64,000 nucleotides of DNA from Lycocorax pyrrhopterus obiensis (Eukaryota > Chordata > Aves > Passeriformes > Paradisaeidae), in the NCBI GenBank assembly GCA_014706295.1, contig JACSVZ010000002.1, positions 104,142,047 to 104,206,046 on the forward strand, read 5' to 3'. Positions within the stretch are counted from its first letter, which is position 1; each line of letters starts with the position of its first letter. The position numbers and the translations under genes were made by a program. Below the pieces are notes generated by a model. It ran no database searches, was not told where the DNA came from, and was given only the letters and a program-made list of their open reading frames with translations. This document shows, piece after piece, positions 40,187 through 51,514 of this stretch.

Positions 40187-43100
40187 AGATTTTTAGTCCT
40201 CCATCTGCAGATGTGGGATCTCAGGAGACCCTGACCTCACGGCAACTGCCTTCCCCTTGTACTGCTCTGAAGACAGAGGCTAAAATTCCCAAGCTCCATT
40301 AAAAAGTATTTTGCAAAGACTTGGTTTTCCATGATTTCATAAGCTATCAAGAAAAGTATTATAGCAAGGAATATACGTTTCAGGAAAATAATTATTTTTG
40401 CAGGTATTATTACTATTATTGTTGTTGTTTCTGTTGAAAGTGTACCAAATGTTTTCATGTTTAAATGGATTTGTCAGCTTCTGCATTTTCATGATTGCAG
40501 TAGAGTTTTCACCTACTTAACACAGTGATTGCATTGACATTAGGAAGGCAGCAGGGTAGGTGCTATGTAGGCAGGTAATATGTTTGTTGCCCTGGATGCC
40601 CTTTTGCATGGCTTTTCCTCACTTGTAGCAAGCAGATTTAATTCATCATTTCCCAGCATTTGTCAAGATAGTGCAAATTTGCTTATTGTTTTATTAGGAG
40701 GGAAAACACGAATTACGTTCACCAACCACACTCCCACCTCTGTACAGGAAACTTCTTGTAGTAATTTACAGAATAAAAATTTCCTCTCTAGATAAGGGTG
40801 AATATTAAGCAAGGAAAAATCCCACAGATTGTGATGGTATGAAGTGGAAAAAATCCATTTATCAGGGCTGTTTGCTCCTTACATTGCACAGTCATTACAC
40901 ATTGGCACAAGTGTTTGAAAAAATGTTCTGGTTGACTGAGGAATTCATCCTAAGTCTGCATTTTATGCAGGAAATTGGATGCTAGTGAGGTGTGAATGAG
41001 CCAGGGTTAGGGAGACCTCAGGAGTCAGAGATGCTACAGGACACAAGGAGACAGGAGAGGGGGGAAAAGGGGAGAACAGAATGAGAAGACTGAAAGATGG
41101 GAGCTGCATTGGGTCACAATCCTTCCTTAACCTACAGATCCAGCTTCACAGAGGAAAACTTCCACTTTGAAAATGTAAGATTCTGGAAAAGGAGTCAAAG
41201 GGGGAGGTTGGTTAGGTTGGAGGATGGAAACAGGATTTATTGTGTCTGCCATCAAGCCTACAATATTTCTGTGGAAAAAGCCCTACCTTTAGAAAGTGGT
41301 TTTAGAAGGCCAGTGAGGTGAAAAATAAATCCAGGACCTGACAGCTCCTCTCCTTTGGAGGTGATTTAATGCCGAGTCCCAATTCAGCTGAGGGGAGTAA
41401 GGCAGCACACTTCCAGAGGAGCAGCATTTATACCTAGACATAATTTCTCTCCTGTAGTTGAACGTGTAGCCTCAGGAGATTAGGAGTGAATTTACAGCCA
41501 GTGGATTTGTGACTGTGAGCTACGTTCAGTGCAGTGCCTATGGGGATCCTTTCTTCTCAGTTCGGTATTGGTATCTCAGCCAAGCATTCTTGATATCACA
41601 GGGAAAAGGCTAATGAGAAGTGGAAATTTACACAACTAAAAGAGTAGAGCAGGCTTCTTTATACCTACTGTTTTCTGAACTCACTTTTTTTTGAGGTCCT
41701 ACTGCATTCTTCCTTGTGGTCCTCTCCAATTTTGGGGTCACCTTCCAAATAAGAAGTCTATGTACCTGCTAAGTACCCAGCATGGATAGAAACATTTTCA
41801 CCTCTTCTTTTTTTGTGCACATTAGTCTTTTAAACTCCAAATAATATCCTCAGAGAGGCTTTTCAGTTGGAGAAGGGGTACTTTTTATGTTAGAGTGGTT
41901 CTTAATGAAGGCAACAGGAGCATTACCACTAAATCCAGAAAAGGGTATATGATTTAGATTTGTATGAGCTACAAGAGTTTAAAAGCATGCTTTGCTGTGA
42001 CACATGGTGTTCTACATTGCCCCTAAATGAATGACCTGCATCAGCCATGTCAGGGGTGCATGTGTGCACAGAAACCTACATGGAACAGATGGCTGCCAAA
42101 TATTTCCATTTAACTTGTGAAGGCACATAAAAAATTTAATTTCTGTAGTTAACTGGAATAGCATTTCTGACAACATCAGTGGATACAGAAATGTTGATTC
42201 ATTGTGCCTAGCTGGAGTTTCCATTGTTTCTTGTTCTTTAAAACAGTGATCCAGTGTTTTTAGCATTGCCCTTAACGTTAAAACTTGCAGAAACTGGTAA
42301 AACAAGAGGTGAAGGCTTCCTGTGAAGAGTATCATTTTTGCACCTGTGCTGTGGATGACTTCATCATGTCCTTGGTGAGTGGCCCTGCAGCAGAGGTGTC
42401 ACTGCCATGGGTAGTGGCACCTACCACACTCACAGCCCTGGAGGAGATCATGTTGCCCTCTTCAAGAACTATATCTCAAAAGCCACAAAGTATGGAGTTA
42501 ACCACTTCTTCTGCCTACCAGTTAGCACTATTACTAGGTTCACTAACACCTAAATACTGTGTTACAACATTAGAGAATGTTAGGGAAAATGTACACTTTG
42601 GGTGTGTTACCTTTTTTCATCCTTTCAGTTGAATGTAAATTGAATTAAGATTAAAAATCATGTACATTAGTCATCAAATTATAGAATCTTAATTAGGATC
42701 TATGTTTCACAAAGCACATTTATTTCAGAATGGAAGGCCTGAACTTTGACAAAAATGGCATTACTTTGCCATCTGGCACAATTCTCAAGGACAATTCCCT
42801 TCTATGACTTTGCTAAAGCTTTGTTACCTCTGGTTTTCTTTGAATCATTGAACAGAATGTCTTCAGGTTGTCTTAGGAAGCTGTTTCCCAAGCCAAAGAT
42901 TTGGCTTTGATCTCCCTATAGATCTGGCTATATTTCTTCTTGCAAGTCAGTCTAAATTCTTCTCTATTGAGACAGAGTTTGAGAGCGGCTCTTTGCTGTC
43001 GTGTATCATGACTGCCTTGCCTGTCATTGAACAGGTCTTTAATTCATACATAATTTCTATCTTCTTTTAACTGTTCTAGTTTTTCTCTCATCTTTTCAAC

Positions 43101-44239
43101 AGCCTAATTAGATTTTTGGGTTTAGTTGGACAGACATGCACTGAGTGATCCCTTGCTTGATTTTCAGTAACTGAGGACAGACACATCTCTCTTATTCCAG
43201 ACAGTTATTTAAAAGCACCAGCACTTCCTGAGGTTTGTTCTGGTTTGAGTTTGTCGTTAAATCTAATAGCCTATGGGATGCTGGACCCTCTGCTGGTGTG
43301 ATATTCTCACCGCATTGTTATGGCTGGACCTTATGCTGTTGCAAATCTGTGATTTTTCATAAAATTTACCATACTGATTCTTCAGCTCTGTTTGTAATAT
43401 TTGCCTAACATACAGTTCAGATACTCAGCAGTCTTTGCTTAGCCTGTGTTGTGGTTGGGCTTTTTGTATCCTTTCAATTAAAATATTTAGTGTTTAATCA
43501 CAGTAGGACATTGTTTGGTAATACTATATAATTAAATGGTGGTGGTTGTTGAAGTGTATAATTAGGATTTCTGACAATTCATTGTGATTCTCTGGACTGC
43601 TGCAAAGAAGAACAAAGCCAGAGAGAAGATGCTGGCTGGGTTATATAAATAAGTGAGAGATGATGATGAGGGTTCTCCCCTCATTTAATGAAAGGGTTTG
43701 TGTACATTACATAGAATAAAGTATTTCTTAGGCTGAAAGCTTTCCAGAGATAATAGTGTTGGCCCTCTGAGGCTCTTTATTATGTCAGATGTGGGATTCT
43801 GATTTATGGGAAGTGGCCGCTGCCTCCAACAGACTCAGTCTGGTGTGTGGAGGAGAATTTGCTTGATGGCCCCTGTGTGCAGAGTTTTGGGCTGCAGTGT
43901 GCAGATCATCAAGGGCTGGGTTTTCCCAAGGTATCCCAGAGAAGGAAACCCCTCATGTTTACTGAAATACCCTGGGCTTTTGGGACAAAGTACACCCCTT
44001 CCACTTCAGGGGACGGGGAACAGGGTGAGCCCTGCCAGCCCCAGCCCCAGCATTGCCCCCTCAGTATTGAGACTTGCTGTGTAGAGGTAGGATTATGAAA
44101 GTCCTGTAAATGGTGGAGTCTTCTATTTTCTTAAGCCTTAAGGAACAACTCCTCACCACTTCTATTTTTTAGGAGTCTAGGAATCTGCTGTTCTCCTAGA
44201 ATGCAAGCTGAAAGTCCCACATAATTACATAGCTGCAAG
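40187..44239. other. Non-coding stretch, probably COLEC12 5' intron
   Basis: Nothing recognisable on either strand. Open frames are up to 115 codons (42285-42632, +) and have no family resemblance. Confidence 0.55.
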
Positions 44240-44975
44240 AATCATAGAACAGCTTGGGTTTGAAGGGACCTTTAAAGTTAGTCATCTAGTCCAATTTCTC
44301 TTCAATGAGCAGGGACATCTTCAGCAAGATCAGTTTGCTCAGAGCCTTATTCACCCTGACCTTGAATGTTTCCAGGGGTGGGACATCTACCACCTCTCTG
44401 AGCAACCTGTTCCAGTATTTCACCACACTAATTGTAAAAATCTTCATTCTTATATCTAATCTGAATTTACCCTCTTTTGGCTTAAAACCATTTCCTCTTG
44501 TCCTATCACAAGAGGCCCTGCTAAAAAGTTTGTTCCCATCCTTCTTATCAGCCCCCTTCAAGTACTGAAAGGCCACAATAAAGTTTCTTTGAAGCCTTCT
44601 CTTCTCCAGGTTGAACAGTCCCAACTCTCTCATCCTGTCTTCACAGGAGAGGTGTTCCAGCCCCTCTGATCATCTTCATGTCCCTCATCCGGACCCACTC
44701 CAATAGGTCCATGTCTTTCCTGTGCTAGGGACCCCAGACCTGTACACAGGTGGGGTCTCTCCAGAGCAGAACAGAGGCGCAGAATTGCCTCCCTCCAGTG
44801 CCGGCCACGCTGCTTTTGATGCAGCCCAGGATGTGTTTGGCTTTCTGGGGCTGCAAGAGCACATTGCCAGCATGTCCAGCTTTTTGTACACCAGCACTCC
44901 CAAGTGCTCTTGATCTGTTCATGCCCCAGCCTATATTGATACCAGGGATTGCCCCAACCTTGCACTTGGAAAGAA
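44240..44975 (-). mobile_element. CR1 LINE fragment, ORF2 C-terminus and 3' UTR
   Basis: It opens with 'atcatagaacagcttgggtt' and the usual CR1 3' text in reverse. A minus-strand frame at 44286-44633 (115 codons) reads as the C-terminal part of CR1 ORF2, with LGLFNLEKRRL, AAFQYLKGA-like FQYLKGADKKDG, DRTRGNGFK and KYWNRLLREVVD. The next part upstream, at about 44630-44975, continues ORF2 in shifted frames. The long surviving frame reflects partial preservation, not a host gene. The copy is 5' truncated. Confidence 0.93.
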
Positions 44976-46510
44976 AGGGGCACCAGGTGAATAAGAAATC
45001 TTGAATGTGAAGTTCAGGATAAAATCACAGGAACTGGGACCACTGGCCCTGGTAGGGGTTGCACAGCATCGCGAGGCACAAATTCTCAGATTGGGCTTTT
45101 GAGGTGTTTTCTTCTCTCCAGAGGTTATTTGCACAAGCTGCCAGCTGTGTAGCAGGGCAATCAGATTATGCTGAACACTGTAGAAACCTGTGGAGATGGA
45201 GTGGTTTGGGTTGGGTCCATTTATTTATTAATTTTTGAAGAAAGAAGCTCTGTGTCTTGCAGTGTTTACTTGAAATATAGAGTGGTTGTTTCAGCCTGTG
45301 TCTTGCTGCCATGCTTCATGATTTTCCACCTGGCATAGGAAAACTGGCACAAGTTAGGCAAGTACATACCCACTGCTTAGATTTCAAGTTTAGCTGCTTT
45401 AATTGCTTCCTAATAAATAACCAGAAACTTTTTCAAAGCAAGCATAGCTTGCATTTATCCATATTTGATTACAAAACCAGAAGCAAAACTAGCAAATTCC
45501 GGAACAAATGACAGCATGTTTGTGCTAAATATTTTTTCCAATGGCATTGTAAAAATCTGATAATTAAGTTAAGCAGGCTGTTGCAATCCACCTGCCCACA
45601 AGCCAGCACTGCATTACTTGGGTGAGCAAGACCATTGCCATTGTGGAGACAAGGCTTGCCGAGACTGTGGAATGGGAGGAGGTATGGACCTTTACACATT
45701 AGATAGGAAATATGTAGGGTGTCTATTTATGTGTACTTCAAATTGTAGCTTTTACGGTGTGAGAACAGACTCTAAACTGAAGAAATAAGTTTTGTCTCAA
45801 AACAATAATTTAAAAAGGCATGAACCAGTCTCAATTTTTGCTATTTGTGACCATTAGAAAGACCAATTGCTTTCCGAAGTAGGCCAGCATATGGAACCAT
45901 CGAATCATCAGTTTTGCTCGCTGCAACAAAACCATTCATGAAGGATCATGGGAATTGTTTTCATGAGGGGTAGGTTAATAACCTGTGACACAATACAAAA
46001 GAGAAGACAAAAATCTCACTGTGGATTTTGTGGCTGGCTGGATCCAGTGATCACAAACCTATACAAAGTTATTGTTGTCAAAGATGCTGTTGCCTGCTTT
46101 TTCTTAGACTGTGCTAATGTAATATGCTGGGGGTTTGTCATTACCAAAGCTTCTCTGTAAAAAACATACACACACATATTTTGCCATATATTTGAACACA
46201 AATGTGTGTTTCTGTGTATGTATATATGAAAACACACACGCCTGAATTTTAAAATCCTCTCTCTCCTATGAGACAAACTTACTTCCATAATTTCTAGTCA
46301 TGCATATTAGTAAACACCTATCATTTTGAGCTTGGGTGCCTGAATTTAAGCACTTAGAGCCATGTTTTTCAAAGCATTTAGGAATTTAAACCTAGAGATT
46401 GATTCCTTGTGGGATCACCTACTTTTGCTAGTGAGATAGACACCACTGGGAGCTTGTTGCAACTCTGCATGGTTAATTATCTCTCAGTATTTGACTCCTA
46501 GTTACACATT
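44976..46510. other. Non-coding stretch, probably COLEC12 5' intron
   Basis: Nothing recognisable. Short CA/TA-rich patches occur at about 46160-46240. Confidence 0.55.
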
Positions 46511-46607
46511 GAATCACAGAATGGTTCATGTTGGAAGGGAACTCAAAGATCATGTAGTTTCTGCCTCCCTGCCATGGGCAGGGGCACCTTTCAGGGCAGG
46601 AGGCTTG
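46511..46607 (-). mobile_element. Short CR1 3'-end fragment
   Basis: It begins 'gaatcacagaatggttcatg' and continues 'ttggaagggaactcaaagat', then 'ccatgggcaggggcaccttt'. This is the reverse complement of the last 100 bases of a CR1. No coding part is left. Confidence 0.85.
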
Positions 46608-49600
46608 AATTAGATGTATATAGTTTGCTCAGGTCCCTTTAAATATAGGGATTAGGTCTACTGCTGTTTTGAAAACATTAGCTTTGAGAAAACAATCATT
46701 TGAAGGCTGCAAACTAAGCTTGCAGTCTTCCTTCCAAAATTCAAGGGATGTTATCTCTTTTCAGTGAATCACCCTGGGGAAAACCCCTCCAAACTAATGT
46801 ATTTTTATTTCCTGCACTGCATTTTTTTATCTTATCAGTACATTTCTTGTCACAGTTATGAAGGAAGCCTTGCATCTTTGTCAAAATTGATTTGCTAGCA
46901 GAAATATTATGAGGCCACCTATGATCCTGCAGCCAGAGCCAAGGAAAGAACACAGAGGCAAATACTTCCAAAAGAAATACTCAGAAAAAAAAAATGTGTG
47001 TGCCTGTCATTTTCCAGTGTTTAAAGATGTGCTCCTGAAGTGTAATACAGTTGAGGAGTCAGGCATTTTGTAAGGAGGTTACAAAGAGCGAAGATATTTA
47101 GTCTCCCATTAAAACCATGGAACAAAACAACAACAAAAATCCCCCAAACAAACAAAAACCCAAAAACCCAGCTCTTCCTTCAGCAAAACCTCTTCTTGGA
47201 GCCCAAAAGGAATCTGCAGATGTATACCCCCTGCATGAGAACAAAGTCTTCAGTCACTGGAATGCAATGCTATAAAAACAAATACTACAAAGCCTGGTAA
47301 CAGGGGGATGTCTCACTTGCATATTTTTTTGTGACCATTTTGGTTTGCAGAGAAGGGGGTCCCCAAAGCATGTGAGCCAGCAGGATCTCTTTGTACTAAG
47401 TTGCTGTCTGTTTGGCCAGATGTCTTCCCAACAGTGAGGCAGAAAAACCAAGGCTCTTATTAAAATAAGTCAGGGAAAGGAATGGAAAAAAGCATGTGTC
47501 CGGTGAAATGAGGCACATTGTGTCCCATCTGATATTTATTAAACATTGATCAAATCAGCAGTGAGAAATGCACGTCATGCGGAAGTGACCCTGGCTCCCT
47601 GGGTTTGGAAGTCAGTGACAAATGTCTGGGAGCAGACCAACATTGAAAACACGTGTACAGGACACAGAGAGGAGTGTGCTGCACTAGGAGCATCACTAAC
47701 AAATGGAGAAGAGCTGACCTCAGCTGAGAACGCCCTTTTGGAGGTTTTACATTTGTTCTGTCAGTGGTATGGGTGTGTAGGGTCTTTCCCCGTCCATTTA
47801 GTCTACAGCTTTCTAGATGAGATGTGATACATCTCCTGGAAGAACACTGCATTTTGTGTAAGCCATGACAGCAAGCAGTCTAGTGGATAAAATTGGGGAA
47901 ATTCTGTCAAATTAAAGCCTGAGCTTGGGCTCAGGCTAGCCTCAACTCTCAGTTTTTGTGGTAAACCTTCATGATTTTATGCCAGCCTGCCAGGTTTTGT
48001 GTAATCCCAGTAAGCATTTTTAATTGTCTCCCATTTGTTGTTGCTTAATGTTTTGGCTATCACATCTTTTCAGAACAACCTTTCAATAAAAATGTGTCCT
48101 CACAACATGGACTAAATGCATCTCCTATATCAGAACAATCTTATTGGAGCATGATCCTTAGGGGAGGTAGTGGGGAAGAACAACCAGGCAAGTTGAAGTC
48201 AGGGTGTGTTCTGGGGAGGTTGGGGAGCCCTGATTATACTGTAGTTCGTCCCTGTACAGAGAGGGTTGCATTCCTGGCTTTTGCCTTTGCATATAACCTG
48301 ATATATTTAACTGCTCAGACATCAGAATAAGTCTTCCAAATTTTTTCTTCAAGGGGTACCTATATCTTTGGTATTTTTGTGGTAGTTTTTATATGTTTAG
48401 TAATCTAGAAAATCAGGTGTTACTAGCAGCAGATTTAAGCACTGCATATTTGCAATAAAGAGCAAATTTAATTGCTCTGAAAGATTTTACTGCATCCTAG
48501 GTAAAAGAAAACAAAGGAGCCTGTTAGAGCTCCCTGGCTTTTCACTCCAGTCCTGGACACGGTCATGTTAGATGAGGGTAGCAGGGGTTCATTGGCAGTC
48601 AGATGTAGTTTTAGGCTGACAGGCAGAAAGCCCCAGCAAGGAATGCAATACACAGTTCCAGGCCAGCTCAGTTAATGGAATCACTCCAGCCTCTATGATG
48701 GTTGTAGTATGATGTGCCTGTGTTATTGATACCAACCGTGCTGGACTGTTAAAGGATGGGAAGGTCTGGCTTTTGTTGGGGTGCTGCTCTGATGTCAGTT
48801 TGAAATACACTGAAACTAAAAGTTCTGAAAAGCCAAAGTGCTGTTTTATTGAACCAGAGGTAGAGAGGGCTGAGACAAGTGAAACTAGATCCCTATGAAG
48901 CACTGGAACATACATGATGCTTGATGCTGAACTGTAGTATGTCCAGTGACATCAGTGAAGTTTCAGCTCATTACACTACCCAGGAAGCTGGAGTACAGTG
49001 ACAGAAAGCAGGTCATGTCATAAAATGAGTAATCTTAATATGAGACAGTTATCAAGTGAAACTTTTCTTAGTGCGATTTCTGCCAAAGGCTTTGTTTTTA
49101 CTTCTGCCTTTCTCTGTGTCTTGTATGTCTGCAGTCCATCATTCTTCCCAGATAGGGATCTAGGTCTGCCTCAATTAACATTAAAATAAGGAGGATCAAC
49201 TTTCTGTTATCTGTGTATTTAGAAAGTGAAAGTGATGTGAGTTTTGCCATTCCCCCGCTTCGTCATCCCCGTCCTGTAGACAACCAAATTGGAATCTGAA
49301 CTGTAAACCCTTCAGGGAAGGAACCTTGTATTTAGGACACAGGGGCTCAATGAGCCCATTAGTGCCAGCTAAGACCAGCAGAATGGTGGTCCAGACACCA
49401 CCGAGTTCCCACTGTGAAATAATGTCAGTCTCTGAATACCTATTGCAAACCTTTAGAAAACTGCACTTTCCCTTTCCTGCTTTTTCAGCAATTAGACCTC
49501 CCTCACCAGCAAACTCCTTGAAACTTGCAGAGAAAGCAAGCCAGCCCACATATCAGGATCCATAAGCAAACCTGACTACTGAGTTATGGATCCTTCACCT

Positions 49601-51391
49601 TTTCTTTTGTGGTGCAGGAGTTACGACCCTTCCAAATCCAAGTCACCAATAAATGGGCTGTGCAACTGCCTGTGTCTGTGCCAGCTCCCTCCCTTCCCAG
49701 CTCACAGGCAGGAGAGAAGCCTTTACCCTCTGGAATTTCTGTTCTTGAATTTATACTTACAAGCCTTTGTCTCATTTTCCCATAATGTTCCTGAAAAAAG
49801 AACCAGATGTTCCCAACTGGTCTTATGCCTAAACCCCAAGGAACCCAAATCTATGACACCACTTTCATCGCATGGCAACAGAATGTGATGTCACACCTGA
49901 AAAGTTTAGGAAAAACGTGCAATGATGTAATGTGGAAAAGACCTGCAAAAGATGCATTTCTGCCTTAGCCACAGCAAGTATATGTGCAGAGGGAATTGAA
50001 GAAAATGCCTTGTCAAATAAACTTTGTATAAAACCTCTTCCTGAGTTGCTCCAATATGGTAATCCTTCCTCCTTTAAGTACCTTAGGTTTAAAGGAAGTC
50101 ATTGGAAAATGTCATCGGAGAGAGAAATGCAGTTGACTTAACTCATTATGTTGGTCACCCATCCTGCATTAACCCAGGGGAAGTGGCCTGTGCTTTTCTC
50201 TTAAAAAAATGAGAAATAAAAAACCACTCTGCAGAAGGTCATGAGTTTGGAAAAGTAAAATCATCTGTGCGTTAGGCCTCGGGGGAAATATAAGTTACTC
50301 ATAAAAAGCTACAGAGCAAGTTTTGATTAGTTAAGTAATCTGGTACATAGAATTTATTAGAGCTTAAAGCTTTCCTGTGGGACTCCCCTAATAGTACACA
50401 AATAGAGTGAAATATCAAAGAAATGCGTTTTCTGACAGACACAGAAAGTTACATTAGTCCTGACCTGCTTAACGCACCTTGGAAAGACGGATAAATCCCA
50501 GCCATTTGTTCCAGCACATTGGCCCAGTTTTCGGGTTTTTACACATTTGTGCTTCTGATTAATAATCAATGCTTCCAATGCTCTTGAGTTGTTCCCAAGG
50601 AGCACAAAAGAGGAAAAATTGCTTCCCTAATAGACTCAAAGATATCAAGCCATTCTGCAAAAACACTCAAATATAAAATAGTGAAGCTCTGTTTTCTCTC
50701 ATCAGCTTGAGGCCCTTTTTCTCAAGCTTGTCCACAAAGAGAAATTCACCAGCATTTTTTCTGTGGATGTACCGATGGCTCTATCAGTAAAGCACCCCTT
50801 CTTTTCTGTGGAAATAGTGTTCTCCAACACCCTCCAAAAATATGCAAAAAGTCTCTCTCGTTATGGAAAGTGTTTGCATGGTAACTATCTGTGGTAATTG
50901 TTACAAAGCAGAACTATTACTCCTACCAGGTTTTCACAATGCTATTTTATTTCTATGGTTTCCTTCTGCCAGAGCATTTATTGTGTCCTATTGCCCCTAC
51001 AGAGATACCAAATGCTAAGAAAGAGCTTCTGCAGTGTGATGCTTGACAGAGGAGATGCTAATAAAGGTTTTATTTCCAAAGCTCACCATAGCCTTGTTAG
51101 CACAATCAGAAGATAGCCATCTCGCAGGAAAGCCAGAGGTTTTCTAGTGAAGCAGAATCTACTTCTCTTACGCATGCTAAAATCCCAAAGTGATTGTTTC
51201 ACTGAGCTGATGTTTTTAACCACCATGAAGTTTGTCCTGGCAGCACAGGCAAATAGGCACCCCATATGTAAACATCATCTGCTTACATAAATAATTTGCT
51301 CTTTGGAAAACAGAGGAAAGGAAATGGGGAGCTAAACCCTGCAATGTGTTCTTTGCCATTGTTTTAAATTTCTTTAAATCTTCTTTTGCAG
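46608..51391. other. Non-coding stretch immediately upstream of the COLEC12 membrane-anchor exon
   Basis: No exon is seen here. I looked in particular for the short upstream coding exon that should end in the tyrosine-containing tail next to GIQEG, and did not find it. A CAAA-rich simple tract lies at about 47130-47170. The last 40 bases form the acceptor region of the next exon, ending in 'cttttgcag' at 51391. The 93-codon frame at 47546-47827 has no family resemblance. Confidence 0.6.
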
Positions 51392-51514
51392 GTATTCAGG
51401 AGGGGAGCCAATGTACCAAGTGTAAAAATAACTGGGCACTGAAGTTCTCCATCATCTTGTTATATATTTTATGTGCCCTGTTAACAATCACAGTAGCCAT
51501 TCTGGGATACAAAG
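51392..51514 (+). CDS. COLEC12: COLEC12 exon: cytoplasmic juxtamembrane part and transmembrane anchor
   Basis: Collectin-12 is a type II membrane scavenger receptor of endothelium and other cells. It binds oxidised LDL, microbes and certain glycans and internalises them. This 123-base exon begins with the last two bases of a Gly codon and encodes 40 full codons, starting IQEGSQCTKCKNNW. A hydrophobic segment of about 22 residues follows (FSIILLYILCALLTITVAIL) and ends at GYK. The fit to human residues 20-60 is very close. Asn-Trp and basic residues on the N side and the long stalk on the C side place the N-terminus in the cytosol. The CTKC pair is juxtamembrane. Splice sites are 'ttgcag' before 51392 and 'gtatgt' from 51515. 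The preceding residues, about 19 in human including a tyrosine-based uptake signal, are not in the window. Confidence 0.97.

Noticed and set aside
44286..44633. 115-codon minus-strand frame as a host gene
   Set aside because: The sequence is the C-terminal part of CR1 ORF2 and ends in the CR1 3' UTR.
47546..47852. Overlapping frames of about 100 codons on both strands
   Set aside because: Neither resembles a known protein, and overlap on opposite strands is typical of chance frames.
1..51391. A neighbouring gene such as CLUL1 or CETN1 upstream of COLEC12
   Set aside because: No minus-strand or plus-strand exon of either was recognised, so I do not claim one.
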